From: an uncultured Flavobacteriales bacterium
Lineage (GTDB): Bacteria > Bacteroidota > Bacteroidia > Flavobacteriales_D > CAJJDF01
Assembly (NCBI GenBank): GCA_905182785.1
Contig: CAJJDF010000067.1
Span: 1 to 35,330 of the forward strand
DNA length: 35,330 nucleotides
Direction: 5' to 3'
Of the stretch, positions 24,651-33,794 are shown piece by piece. A program made the translations under genes and the position numbers. Under the pieces are notes generated by a model. The model searched no databases. It was not told the origin of the DNA and was given only the letters and a program-made list of their open reading frames with translations. Positions within the stretch are counted from its first letter, which is position 1. Each line of letters opens with the position of its first letter.

Positions 24651-25183
24651 TAGGAGGAAAATTCAAATCGAAAAGATTTAAAGCCCCAAAACATATTACA
24701 GCAAGACCTACAACAGATTTTGCCAAAGAAGCACTTTTCAATATCATTTACAACAGTCACGACTTCGAAGATTTAATCGTCTTGGATTTATTTTCGGGAA
24801 TTGGAAGTATCTCTCTTGAGTTTTTCTCTAGAGGAGCCGAAGACATTACGTTGGTAGAAAAAGATAAAAAGCACATTCAGTTTATCAATAAAATGGTAGG
24901 AGAATTGGAAGCTACAGATAATATTCACACGATACAATTGGATGTTTTTAAGTACCTAAAAACTTGTACAAGACAATTTAATATGATATTTGCAGATCCT
25001 CCTTATATTTTAGAAAAAGGAATGGAAGTGCCAGATATTATATTCGAAAATGATTTAATGTTGCCTGGAGGAACACTTATTTTAGAACATCAAAAAAAGG
25101 TGCCAGCTCCAGAACATGAATTCTATAAAGAAACGAGAAATTATGGCAACATTAATTTTTCTTTTTATGAAGTACCTGAGTAA
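24641..25183 (+). CDS. rsmD: 16S rRNA (guanine966-N2)-methyltransferase
   Basis: A 180-residue SAM-dependent methyltransferase acting on G966 of 16S rRNA. It shows the family N-terminus MRIIGGKFKSKRFKAP followed by RPTTDFAKEALFNII, the SAM motif VLDLFSGIGSISLE, and the catalytic motif IV FADPPYI. Length is normal. It overlaps the upstream DUF3822 gene by 10 nt. No terminator follows; instead there is a cluster of small hairpin repeats. Confidence 0.95.
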   Translation: MRIIGGKFKSKRFKAPKHITARPTTDFAKEALFNIIYNSHDFEDLIVLDLFSGIGSISLEFFSRGAEDITLVEKDKKHIQFINKMVGELEATDNIHTIQLDVFKYLKTCTRQFNMIFADPPYILEKGMEVPDIIFENDLMLPGGTLILEHQKKVPAPEHEFYKETRNYGNINFSFYEVPE

Positions 25184-25214
25184 GATTTGAGTAACTGACA
25201 ACACATTGCATATT

Positions 25215-25358
25215 ATCCTGAAATAAATTCAGGATTAAGGGGTAAAACAAACCAACAGCCGTCATGCTGAACTTGTTTCAGCATCTTTATTCATTGAAAT
25301 ATTACGTGAGAGTAATGCGTGAAATATGCTTAGCTAGATCCTGAAATAAATTCAGGAT
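25215..25358. repeat. Cluster of three small palindromic repeats
   Basis: Two identical 21-bp copies at 25215-25235 and 25338-25358 have arms ATCCTGAA and TTCAGGAT around a 5-nt loop. Between them, at 25264-25284, a related hairpin has arms ATGCTGAA and TTCAGCAT around CTTGT. They look like dispersed intergenic palindromic repeats of the kind scattered through many genomes. They also sit where the convergent transcripts of rsmD and the 25394 gene meet. Confidence 0.75.
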
Positions 25359-25393
25359 GACAATGAAGACAATAATTAAAAGTATAAAAAAAC

Positions 25394-25975
25394 CTACAAA
25401 ACCAAACACCCCAAAATCTCTATAAAGAATGAAAGGGCTATCACCATCATCACTCTTTTAGTAATTACTGGCACAGATTGTTTTGCGCCATCTAGACTCA
25501 AAATAAAAGCTATAATTCCAAACCCAACTGTGTTTTTATAAAAAGTGAATTGATTGGTAAATGCAATTTCTACATCCAAAATTCTCATTGTAAAATACCC
25601 TATAATAAGTATAGCCAAAGGAAACACAAGCCACTTTGTTTTCTTTAATCTATTAAAAACAATATCATTTAAAAGGAACAAAGCGAATACAATTAATGAG
25701 ATATTTTTAACTAAAATAAAATTGGATTTATTGACTAAAGTAAACCCTTTCATGCCTGCAAAAATATAGAAAAAACTAAACCCTAAACTGATTAATAGAA
25801 AAGAATACTTAGTCACTTTTTTATGGAAGAAATAGCCCAAAGAAATAATTCCTAATACGAAATTAGAATACATAGCAGAAAAAACAAACTTCCCTACTCC
25901 ATCAAAATAATGCATTAAACCGTATACGATTACCAAGAGAATAAAAAAGATAAATACTTTGAAGTCTTTTTTCAT
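25394..25975 (-). CDS. Hypothetical polytopic membrane protein
   Basis: A 193-residue, very hydrophobic protein with six predicted membrane helices, from VFIFFILLVIVYGLMHYF at about 6-23 to MMVIALSFFIEILGCLVL at the C-terminus. I do not recognise the family. No catalytic motif is evident. It is divergent from the dienoyl-CoA reductase gene with a short shared intergenic region containing a TATCTTTG box on the minus strand. Confidence 0.65.
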   Translation of the reverse strand: MKKDFKVFIFFILLVIVYGLMHYFDGVGKFVFSAMYSNFVLGIISLGYFFHKKVTKYSFLLISLGFSFFYIFAGMKGFTLVNKSNFILVKNISLIVFALFLLNDIVFNRLKKTKWLVFPLAILIIGYFTMRILDVEIAFTNQFTFYKNTVGFGIIAFILSLDGAKQSVPVITKRVMMVIALSFFIEILGCLVL

Positions 25976-26014
25976 AAAAAGTAAGAATTAATGTAAATTA
26001 GTGTTTCAATCGCA

Positions 26015-26022
26015 CAAAGATA
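26015..26022 (-). promoter_or_regulatory. Putative -7 box for the 25394-25975 gene
   Basis: TATCTTTG on the minus strand, 39 nt before the ATG at 25975. No well-spaced TTG was found upstream. Confidence 0.4.
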
Positions 26023-26026
26023 CTAA

Positions 26027-28051
<2,025 letters not shown>

Positions 28052-28115
28052 TATACGCCAAAAAAAACTCAATACACTAGTTATCAAGAAATAATTATTA
28101 TATTTACGAAACACA

Positions 28116-28149
28116 TAGTGGATATATAGTTAACTATATTCCATTATTA
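28116..28149. repeat. Island leader element, copy 2 (palindromic)
   Basis: Shares TAGTGGATATATAGTTAAC with 19014-19032. Here ATATAGTTAACTATAT (28124-28139) is a perfect 16-bp palindrome, because the 7-nt TGTTAAC of copy 1 is absent. It lies 23 nt before the start codon of the first gene of the second island. Confidence 0.8.
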
Positions 28150-28172
28150 GCAATAATTAAAGCAGAATATAA

Positions 28173-28766
28173 ATGAAACAAATTATTTTTTTGACAACTA
28201 TATTTTTAATAAATTTTTCCGTTCTGGCACAGAATAAACTCGAAAAAGATATTGACTTTGATGGTATTATTGATACCGTTTATATTGATAATGAAAAATC
28301 AGTAATTGTATGCCTTTTATCTAGCAAGAACTTCAAAAAAACAAAAAGCAAGCCAATAGAGATATTAAACTTACAATCTGGAATATCAGATGCGAAAAAT
28401 GGATTTTATTTTGAAAATAATTGGATGCGGGCTGGTTATAAAAATCAATTTAGATATAATTCCAAATCAAAAAAAATACAATTAATTGGAATGACTAGAT
28501 ATGAGTTTGGAAATGCTTCAAATGAAGGAAGTGGAGAATCAAGTGTAAATTTATTGACTGAAGATTATATTGGAAATTGGAACTATTTCGACCATTTAGC
28601 AAATAATGAAGAAGGGAAATTAGCTAAAATTCCAACTATAAAGACAAAGATGAAATTTAAAATTATTAATATAGAAGGCTTCTCAGATGAAACCTATTTT
28701 AACTACGGTAAAAAGTGTGACGAATTATACTATAAACACAAAAATATAAAAATAAGCGAACATTAA
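28173..28766 (+). CDS. Hypothetical exported protein (accessory cassette gene)
   Basis: A 197-residue protein with a clear signal peptide (about residues 1-20, IIFLTTIFLINFSVLAQ). The mature N-terminus starts KDIDFDGIIDTVYIDN, which resembles an Asp-rich calcium-binding or VCBS-like opening, then FRYNSKSKKIQLIGMTRYEF, GSGESSVNLLTEDYIGNW and a lysine-rich end. I do not recognise a characterised family. It is the first gene of the second island and directly follows leader copy 2. Confidence 0.65.
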   Translation: MKQIIFLTTIFLINFSVLAQNKLEKDIDFDGIIDTVYIDNEKSVIVCLLSSKNFKKTKSKPIEILNLQSGISDAKNGFYFENNWMRAGYKNQFRYNSKSKKIQLIGMTRYEFGNASNEGSGESSVNLLTEDYIGNWNYFDHLANNEEGKLAKIPTIKTKMKFKIINIEGFSDETYFNYGKKCDELYYKHKNIKISEH

Positions 28767-28777
28767 TAAAATCAAGG

Positions 28778-28851
28778 CTTTTGGCTCATATCAAACTTTA
28801 TGCTTAACCAAAAGTTTAGTGCTTCCAAATCTCCTAATTTTCATACACTAA
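28778..28851. repeat. Structured spacer between island genes
   Basis: CTTTTGG (28778-28784) pairs with CCAAAAG (28808-28814). Downstream, TTTCATACACTAA (28839-28851) repeats the core of the 24-bp direct repeats of the first island. The next gene starts 21 nt later. Confidence 0.5.
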
Positions 28852-28872
28852 AATTAACTTGCATTAAAATAA

Positions 28873-29730
28873 ATGACAAAAAGAGATTACATAATCCGCC
28901 AGATAGCAAAGACAAATAAAAAGAATTACGAAAATTATGTCGTAACTCGAATATACCATTTATTAAATCGAACAGATATCAAATTTATAACTCAACAATA
29001 TGTGAATCGCCCTGAAGGTCATGCTTTGACAGATATGTACTTACCTCAAATACAATTACATATCGAAATTGACGAACCCTTTCATAAGAAGCAAATCGAG
29101 TCAGATATTGATAGAGAGACGGATATAATACAAGCAACAGAACATCATATAAGCCGAATTAAAATAACCGAAGATTTAGATTCGATTAATAACCAAATAG
29201 CAGATTTGGTTAAAAAAATAAGAACTAAAATTAAAAGCTTGGAAAAAAGCGGACAATGGGAATCATGGAATTTAGATAAAGAATTTAATCCAAATCATTA
29301 CCGTGAAAAAGGATATTTAGACGTTCAAGAAAATCCAGCTTTCAGAAAAATAGTTGACGCTTGTAATTGCTTAGGACAAAATTATAAAGCCGTTCAGCAA
29401 GCTTGGTTTAAAAGTAAAATTTATCCAAACCATAATTTATGGTTTCCTAAATTTTACGAAAACGAAGATTGGGATAATCGAATCAGTAAAGACGGAACAG
29501 TAATAACAGAGAAGTGTAAAAATCCAGAGAAATATGATGCTTGGTTTAAAGGAGTGACTTCTAATTTAGTAAAGCGTATAACGTTTCCAAGAAGTGTAGA
29601 TAATCTTGGGTTTAGACTTTATAGATTTGCAGGGATATTTGAGACGGATTTAGAGTTATCCTCTATAGAGAATGGAGTAATTCATAGACTAAAAGAAACG
29701 AGAATAGAAATAAAAAAAGATGACAGATGA
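28873..29730 (+). CDS. PvuRts1I/AbaSI-like modification-dependent restriction endonuclease
   Basis: A 285-residue protein that I match to the AbaSI family, stand-alone type IV enzymes that cut DNA carrying 5-hydroxymethyl- or glucosyl-hydroxymethylcytosine, as in T-even-like phages. The N-terminal part (about 1-120) is a Vsr-like PD-(D/E)XK fold: KKNYENYVVTRIYHLLN, then FITQQYVNRPEGHALTDMYL with D54, then LHIEIDEPFHKKQIESD with E65 and D67. The C-terminal part (about 155-260) corresponds to the SRA-like base-reading domain, with NHNLWFPKFYENEDWDNRI and LYRFAGIFETD. Length agrees with AbaSI and PvuRts1I (about 290-310). No methylase is adjacent, as expected for type IV. Family assignment is from memory of the sequences; activity is inferred. 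Confidence 0.78.
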   Translation: MTKRDYIIRQIAKTNKKNYENYVVTRIYHLLNRTDIKFITQQYVNRPEGHALTDMYLPQIQLHIEIDEPFHKKQIESDIDRETDIIQATEHHISRIKITEDLDSINNQIADLVKKIRTKIKSLEKSGQWESWNLDKEFNPNHYREKGYLDVQENPAFRKIVDACNCLGQNYKAVQQAWFKSKIYPNHNLWFPKFYENEDWDNRISKDGTVITEKCKNPEKYDAWFKGVTSNLVKRITFPRSVDNLGFRLYRFAGIFETDLELSSIENGVIHRLKETRIEIKKDDR

Positions 29731-29770
29731 TGAATTCTTTTCTATAATAAATAATCAAATAGAGAAATAA

Positions 29771-29827
29771 AACGGCAATTAACAATCCGTATAATTAATA
29801 GCGGTTTAGGAGTAATCTTAAGCCGTT
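29771..29827. repeat. Bulged inverted repeat in the spacer before the DTW gene
   Basis: AACGGC-AA-TTAA (29771-29782) pairs with TTAAGCCGTT (29818-29827), leaving a 2-nt bulge. It resembles the other island spacers. The spacer ends with AACGTTATA shortly before the next ATG, close to the AACCGTTATA that precedes the gene at 19667. Confidence 0.4.
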
Positions 29828-29921
29828 CTTTTGTTTAATTAAGTATCTTGCTACTTGAAAAATTAGTGGTGTTAAATCCTCTACTGCTAACAAAAATAAC
29901 GTTATATACAATTCTAAGACA

Positions 29922-30662
29922 ATGGATGAGTCAGAGCTCCGAGAAACACTAAAATCAAGAATAAAATGTTACACCTGCATGAGACCCTCAAGTACATGTA
30001 TTTGTAAACACATAAATTCTTTCCAGACTAAGACACGTTTTATTATTCTTATGCACCCAAAGGAGTACAAAAAAGAAAGAAACGGAACAGGAAGAATGAC
30101 TCAGCTTCAACTTGAAAATTCAGAAATTATAGTGGGTGTCGATTTTACGAACAATAAGCGTGTAAATGAAATACTGACTAAAGAAAATAGTTCTTCATTT
30201 TTACTTTATCCAGGGAAAAATAATTTCAATTTATCGACAAGAAAAAGTTCTGAAATAATCTCTTTTATGGGTGAAAATCCTCACCTATTTATTCTGGATG
30301 GCACATGGCCCTGTGCCCGTAAAATGCTTAAACTAAGTACAAACTTGCAACAACTAAAAAGAGTGAGTTTTGATAATGAAATAAAATCAAAATTTATTAT
30401 CAAACAACAGCCACAACCTCTTTGTCTTAGCACTATTGAGTCTGTCTATACTGTGCTAAATTTACTTAAAGAAGGAGATTTAGAAAAATGCGAGACGAAG
30501 GATTTTCTTATACCTTTTGAAAAAATGATTGAGCACCAAGTCGAATACGTTCTAAATCCAACTATTACGAGCTATCGCCCAAGTAAGAAAAGAGAGATTA
30601 TTCCTAGAGACAGATATAAGAAGAGTACACAAAGAACTATTATTTTTAAACAAAAAAATTAG
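29922..30662 (+). CDS. DTW-domain protein (tRNA acp3U modification family)
   Basis: A 246-residue protein of the DTW/TapT family, which transfers the 3-amino-3-carboxypropyl group of SAM to uridine in tRNA. Zinc-type cysteines C16, C19, C26 and C28 (CYTCMRPSSTCIC) are followed by IILMHPKEYKKERNGTGR, LLYPGKN, the DTW-like motif DGTW at 126-129 followed by PCARKM, and PQPLCLSTIES. The family is clear; the exact tRNA position is not. It lies at the end of the second island behind a structured spacer, so it may be cassette-borne and not the housekeeping copy. Confidence 0.85.
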   Translation: MDESELRETLKSRIKCYTCMRPSSTCICKHINSFQTKTRFIILMHPKEYKKERNGTGRMTQLQLENSEIIVGVDFTNNKRVNEILTKENSSSFLLYPGKNNFNLSTRKSSEIISFMGENPHLFILDGTWPCARKMLKLSTNLQQLKRVSFDNEIKSKFIIKQQPQPLCLSTIESVYTVLNLLKEGDLEKCETKDFLIPFEKMIEHQVEYVLNPTITSYRPSKKREIIPRDRYKKSTQRTIIFKQKN

Positions 30663-30696
30663 ATGTCTTTTTTGTGTATTACAAACCAAAGGAAAC

Positions 30697-30713
30697 CTAT
30701 CTAGTTTAGATAG
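30697..30713. repeat. Small hairpin between convergent genes
   Basis: CTATCTA and TAGATAG around GTT. A 7-bp stem without a T tract, between the DTW gene and lplA. Possibly a weak transcription end. Confidence 0.35.
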
Positions 30714-30792
30714 AAATAATCAATACGGTTTTCATATTACATAACTAAATTAAAAAAGGAAGGGCGAAACTTTAAATTCATTTATACATTTT

Positions 30793-31791
30793 TTAATCAG
30801 CACTATATAATAAATCAATAAATTCTGATTTAAGGATGTTACCAAAATATTCCTCTATTTTAACATCGTTAAGTTTTTTTGAAATTTCCTCTTTGTTATA
30901 CTTTACACCAATCAAAATATTTTCGAGATCTTCTAACGGTTCTTTACCAAAGAAGTCTCCGAAAATCTTAAGTTCAGTGAGGTATCCTTTCTCCACAAAT
31001 ATTCTCACATCAATTTCTCCAACAGGAAAACGTTTAACATACTGAACATTAAATTTTGGAGAACGACCATAATTCCAGTCCCAAGAATCATACTTTTCTT
31101 CTTTCAGAGCATGAACAGCTTTCCATTCTTCTTGTGTTAAATGATAAGTCTCAAACGACTCTCTTTCCTCATACAAACCACTCAACAATAGCTCTCTAAA
31201 ATCTTCTATTTTTAAGGGCTTATTAATATATTCACTAATATTGGCAACACGACTCCTTACAGATTTATGCCCTTTAGATATAATCTTACTCATTTTCACC
31301 TGAAGCGCATTTGCAACTTCTCCTAGATCAGTATCAAATAATAAAGTTCCATGGCTTATCATTCGTTTCCCAGTTGAAAATTGAGCAGTTCCAGATATTT
31401 TTTTATCCTTTACAAGAATATCATTTCTTCCTTTTAGCTCAGCTTCCACTCCTATTTTTGAAAGTGCACTGATAACTGGCTCTGTAAATTTTTTAAAATT
31501 ATTTAACCGTTTAATATCATAATTTGTGATGAAGCTGAAGTTAAGATTTCCAAAATCATGATAAACTGCACCACCACCAGAGATTCTTCGTACCACTTGG
31601 ATGTTATTTTTTTCAACATAATCCTGATTTATCTCTTCGATTGTATTTTGACTTCTCCCTATAATTATGGAAGGCTCGTTAATGTAAAACAATAAATAAT
31701 CAGATTGAGAGGTGAAATTACGAAGTGCATATTCTTCCAAAGCCAAATTTAATCTTGGGTCAGTGTGCCCTTCATTTTCTATAAAAATCAT
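30793..31791 (-). CDS. lplA: Lipoate-protein ligase A
   Basis: Attaches lipoate, through lipoyl-AMP, to the E2 and H proteins of 2-oxoacid dehydrogenases and the glycine cleavage system. A 332-residue protein with the N-terminal catalytic domain motifs NEPSIIIGRSQNTIEEIN, VVRRISGGGAVYHDFGNLNF and the catalytic lysine region GRNDILVKDKKISGTAQF, plus a C-terminal accessory domain of about 90 residues (NYGRSPKFNVQYVKRF). It is convergent with the DTW gene and has a TACCTTTG box upstream. Confidence 0.95.
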   Translation of the reverse strand: MIFIENEGHTDPRLNLALEEYALRNFTSQSDYLLFYINEPSIIIGRSQNTIEEINQDYVEKNNIQVVRRISGGGAVYHDFGNLNFSFITNYDIKRLNNFKKFTEPVISALSKIGVEAELKGRNDILVKDKKISGTAQFSTGKRMISHGTLLFDTDLGEVANALQVKMSKIISKGHKSVRSRVANISEYINKPLKIEDFRELLLSGLYEERESFETYHLTQEEWKAVHALKEEKYDSWDWNYGRSPKFNVQYVKRFPVGEIDVRIFVEKGYLTELKIFGDFFGKEPLEDLENILIGVKYNKEEISKKLNDVKIEEYFGNILKSEFIDLLYSAD

Positions 31792-32163
31792 AATTAATTA
31801 AATTAAATTTTGAATATCAAAGGTAAAAAATTAATTATGAAGGAGGTTTGTTTTTTTCTTGTAAAACGAGTTTTAATATTGTTAACAGTAATAAAAAAAA
31901 CTATCTATCACTTGCTTGTAACGGTTAATTTCCTTCGCTATTCGTTTCAAATGAATAATAAAAATAATTCAATTTCTAAAACGGTAATTACTTATTTTTT
32001 AAATTGACTAAAATAGCGTCTGGAAACGCCAAAATAACTTATGCTCTAGTTTTTAAACGAAAACCAGATACAGTGAGAAATTTTAAAAAACCAAAATAAT
32101 TCTGTTAGCAAATCCCCTCTATTTTTCTTACATTTAAAAATTCAGAAAACTAAACCAATTATT
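31792..32163. other. 372-bp intergenic region between lplA and the dioxygenase gene
   Basis: No credible gene. It carries the lplA -7 box near its left end (minus strand), a weak hairpin with arms GCGT and ACGC at 32016-32029, and TACATTTA at 32129-32136 as a possible imperfect -7 box for the downstream gene. TAACGGTTA at 31919-31927 recalls the island junction motif in reverse, with nothing else around it to support an island. Confidence 0.45.
31818..31825 (-). promoter_or_regulatory. Putative -7 box of lplA
   Basis: TACCTTTG on the minus strand, 26 nt before the ATG at 31791, matching TAnnTTTG. No TTG at the expected distance. Confidence 0.45.
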
Positions 32164-32694
32164 ATGAAAATTGCAGCCCCTTTTAATCTACAAAAATGGA
32201 TTGATGAAAACAGAGATTTATTAAAACCACCTGTTGGAAATAAAAATTTATATATAGAAGCTGGCGATTTTATTGTAATGATTGTGGGTGGACCTAACGC
32301 TAGAAAAGATTATCATTTTAACGAAACTGAAGAGTTATTTTACCAATTGGAAGGGGATATTTTAGTAACCGTACAAGTAGAGGGCGAAAAAATTGAAGTG
32401 CCAATTAAACAAGGAGATATGTTCTTGTTGCCTGCAAACATTCCTCATAATCCTGTTCGTTCTGCTAATTCTATAGGACTTGTAATAGAAAGAGTGAGAA
32501 AAGGGACCAACATGAAAGATGGGTTACTTTGGTTTTGTGACAACTGCAACAATAAATTACACGAAACGTATTTTTCTCAAGAAAATATTGAAACAGATTT
32601 TCAATCGAGGTTCAAAGAATTTTATAATTCTGAAGAAAAAAGAACTTGTTCTAAGTGTAATTCAGTTATGGATATTGACGAAAGATTTTTATAA
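32164..32694 (+). CDS. 3-hydroxyanthranilate 3,4-dioxygenase
   Basis: Opens the ring of 3-hydroxyanthranilate to 2-amino-3-carboxymuconate semialdehyde in the kynurenine pathway; cytosolic cupin. The 176 residues carry every key position of the Cupriavidus metallidurans enzyme at the same numbers: catalytic iron ligands H51, E57 and H95, substrate arginines R47 and R99, and the C-terminal rubredoxin-like iron site C125, C128, C162, C165. It is followed 3 nt later by the next enzyme of the pathway, so the two form an operon. Confidence 0.96.
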   Translation: MKIAAPFNLQKWIDENRDLLKPPVGNKNLYIEAGDFIVMIVGGPNARKDYHFNETEELFYQLEGDILVTVQVEGEKIEVPIKQGDMFLLPANIPHNPVRSANSIGLVIERVRKGTNMKDGLLWFCDNCNNKLHETYFSQENIETDFQSRFKEFYNSEEKRTCSKCNSVMDIDERFL

Positions 32695-32697
32695 GCT

Positions 32698-33723
32698 ATG
32701 ACAAAAGCCGAGGACATATTAAGCATTGATATTCATACGCATATCTTGCCAAAAGACATTCCAAATTTTAAACAAAAATTTGGGTACGGAGGATTTATTC
32801 ACCTAGATCATCACAAACCTTGCTGTGCAAGAATGATGATGGACGATAAGTTTTTTAGAGAGATTGAAGACAATTGCTGGAGTCCAGAGACTCGAATAAC
32901 TGAGTGTGATGCACAACACATAAATGTGCAAGTTTTATCTACAGTCCCTGTGATGTTTTCTTATTGGGCTAAACCTAAAGATTGCTTGGATGTAGCTATG
33001 TTTTTGAACGACCACATTGCTGAAATAGTTGAAAAATATCCAAAACGATTTGTGGGATTAGGAACAATCCCTATGCAAGATCCTGCCATGGCAATCATGG
33101 AATTGGAAAGGTGTAAAAAAATAGGGTTAAAAGGGATTCAAATTGGATCTCATGTAAATGATTGGAATCTGAATGATGCCAATTTATTTCCAATATTTCA
33201 AGCTTGTGAAGAACTTGATATGGCAGTATTTGTTCATCCTTGGGATATGATGTCGAAATCTAAGATGGAAAAGTATTGGTTGCCTTGGTTAGTTGGTATG
33301 CCAGCTGAAACCTCTTTGGCAATATGCTCTATGATTTTTGGTGGCATATTCGAAAGGTTACCCAACTTGCGTGTTGCTTTTGCTCACGGAGGAGGTTCTT
33401 TTCCTGCTACTATTTCTAGAATTCAACATGGATTTGATGTAAGACCCGATTTATGTGCCATTGATAACAATGTTGCACCTAAAGATTACCTTGGTAAATT
33501 TTGGTTAGATTCTTTGGTTCATGACGAAGCTAACTTAAATTATTTAATAGATTTAATTGGTTCGGATAAAGTTGCTCTGGGATCTGATTATCCTTTTCCT
33601 CTAGGAGAATTACAACCTGGGAAATTAATAAGAGAATTTGAATTGGATCTTAAAACGAAAGAAAACTTATTACATAACTCAGCCCTAAACTGGCTGAATA
33701 TGACAAAAGAAGATTTTATTTAA
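32698..33723 (+). CDS. 2-amino-3-carboxymuconate-6-semialdehyde decarboxylase (ACMSD)
   Basis: Decarboxylates the product of the preceding dioxygenase and so diverts the kynurenine pathway away from quinolinate and NAD towards 2-aminomuconate and energy metabolism. A 341-residue amidohydrolase-fold enzyme. The zinc ligands H13 and H15 (DIHTH), H180 (FVHPWDM) and the catalytic H230 (FAHGGGSFP), with D297 (GSDYPFPLGE), match H9, H11, H177, H228 and D294 of the Pseudomonas fluorescens enzyme. It ends just before a convergent gene. Confidence 0.95.
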   Translation: MTKAEDILSIDIHTHILPKDIPNFKQKFGYGGFIHLDHHKPCCARMMMDDKFFREIEDNCWSPETRITECDAQHINVQVLSTVPVMFSYWAKPKDCLDVAMFLNDHIAEIVEKYPKRFVGLGTIPMQDPAMAIMELERCKKIGLKGIQIGSHVNDWNLNDANLFPIFQACEELDMAVFVHPWDMMSKSKMEKYWLPWLVGMPAETSLAICSMIFGGIFERLPNLRVAFAHGGGSFPATISRIQHGFDVRPDLCAIDNNVAPKDYLGKFWLDSLVHDEANLNYLIDLIGSDKVALGSDYPFPLGELQPGKLIREFELDLKTKENLLHNSALNWLNMTKEDFI

Positions 33724-33794
33724 AATAAAATTTTATTAAAGTTCTATTCTCAACAGAGGAAAACTTTCTTTTCTACTTCAACTAAATTAATATC

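Noticed and set aside
31919-31927. TAACGGTTA, the reverse of the island junction motif, as a third island
   Set aside because: A 9-bp match alone in AT-rich DNA, with no gene, repeat or hairpin of the island type next to it.
31810-32007. A 65-codon open frame in the lplA-dioxygenase gap, containing an AAGGAGG stretch at 31840-31846
   Set aside because: The frame overlaps the lplA promoter, begins at TTG or an unsupported ATG, and has no recognisable domain. The SD-like stretch has no start codon at a useful distance.
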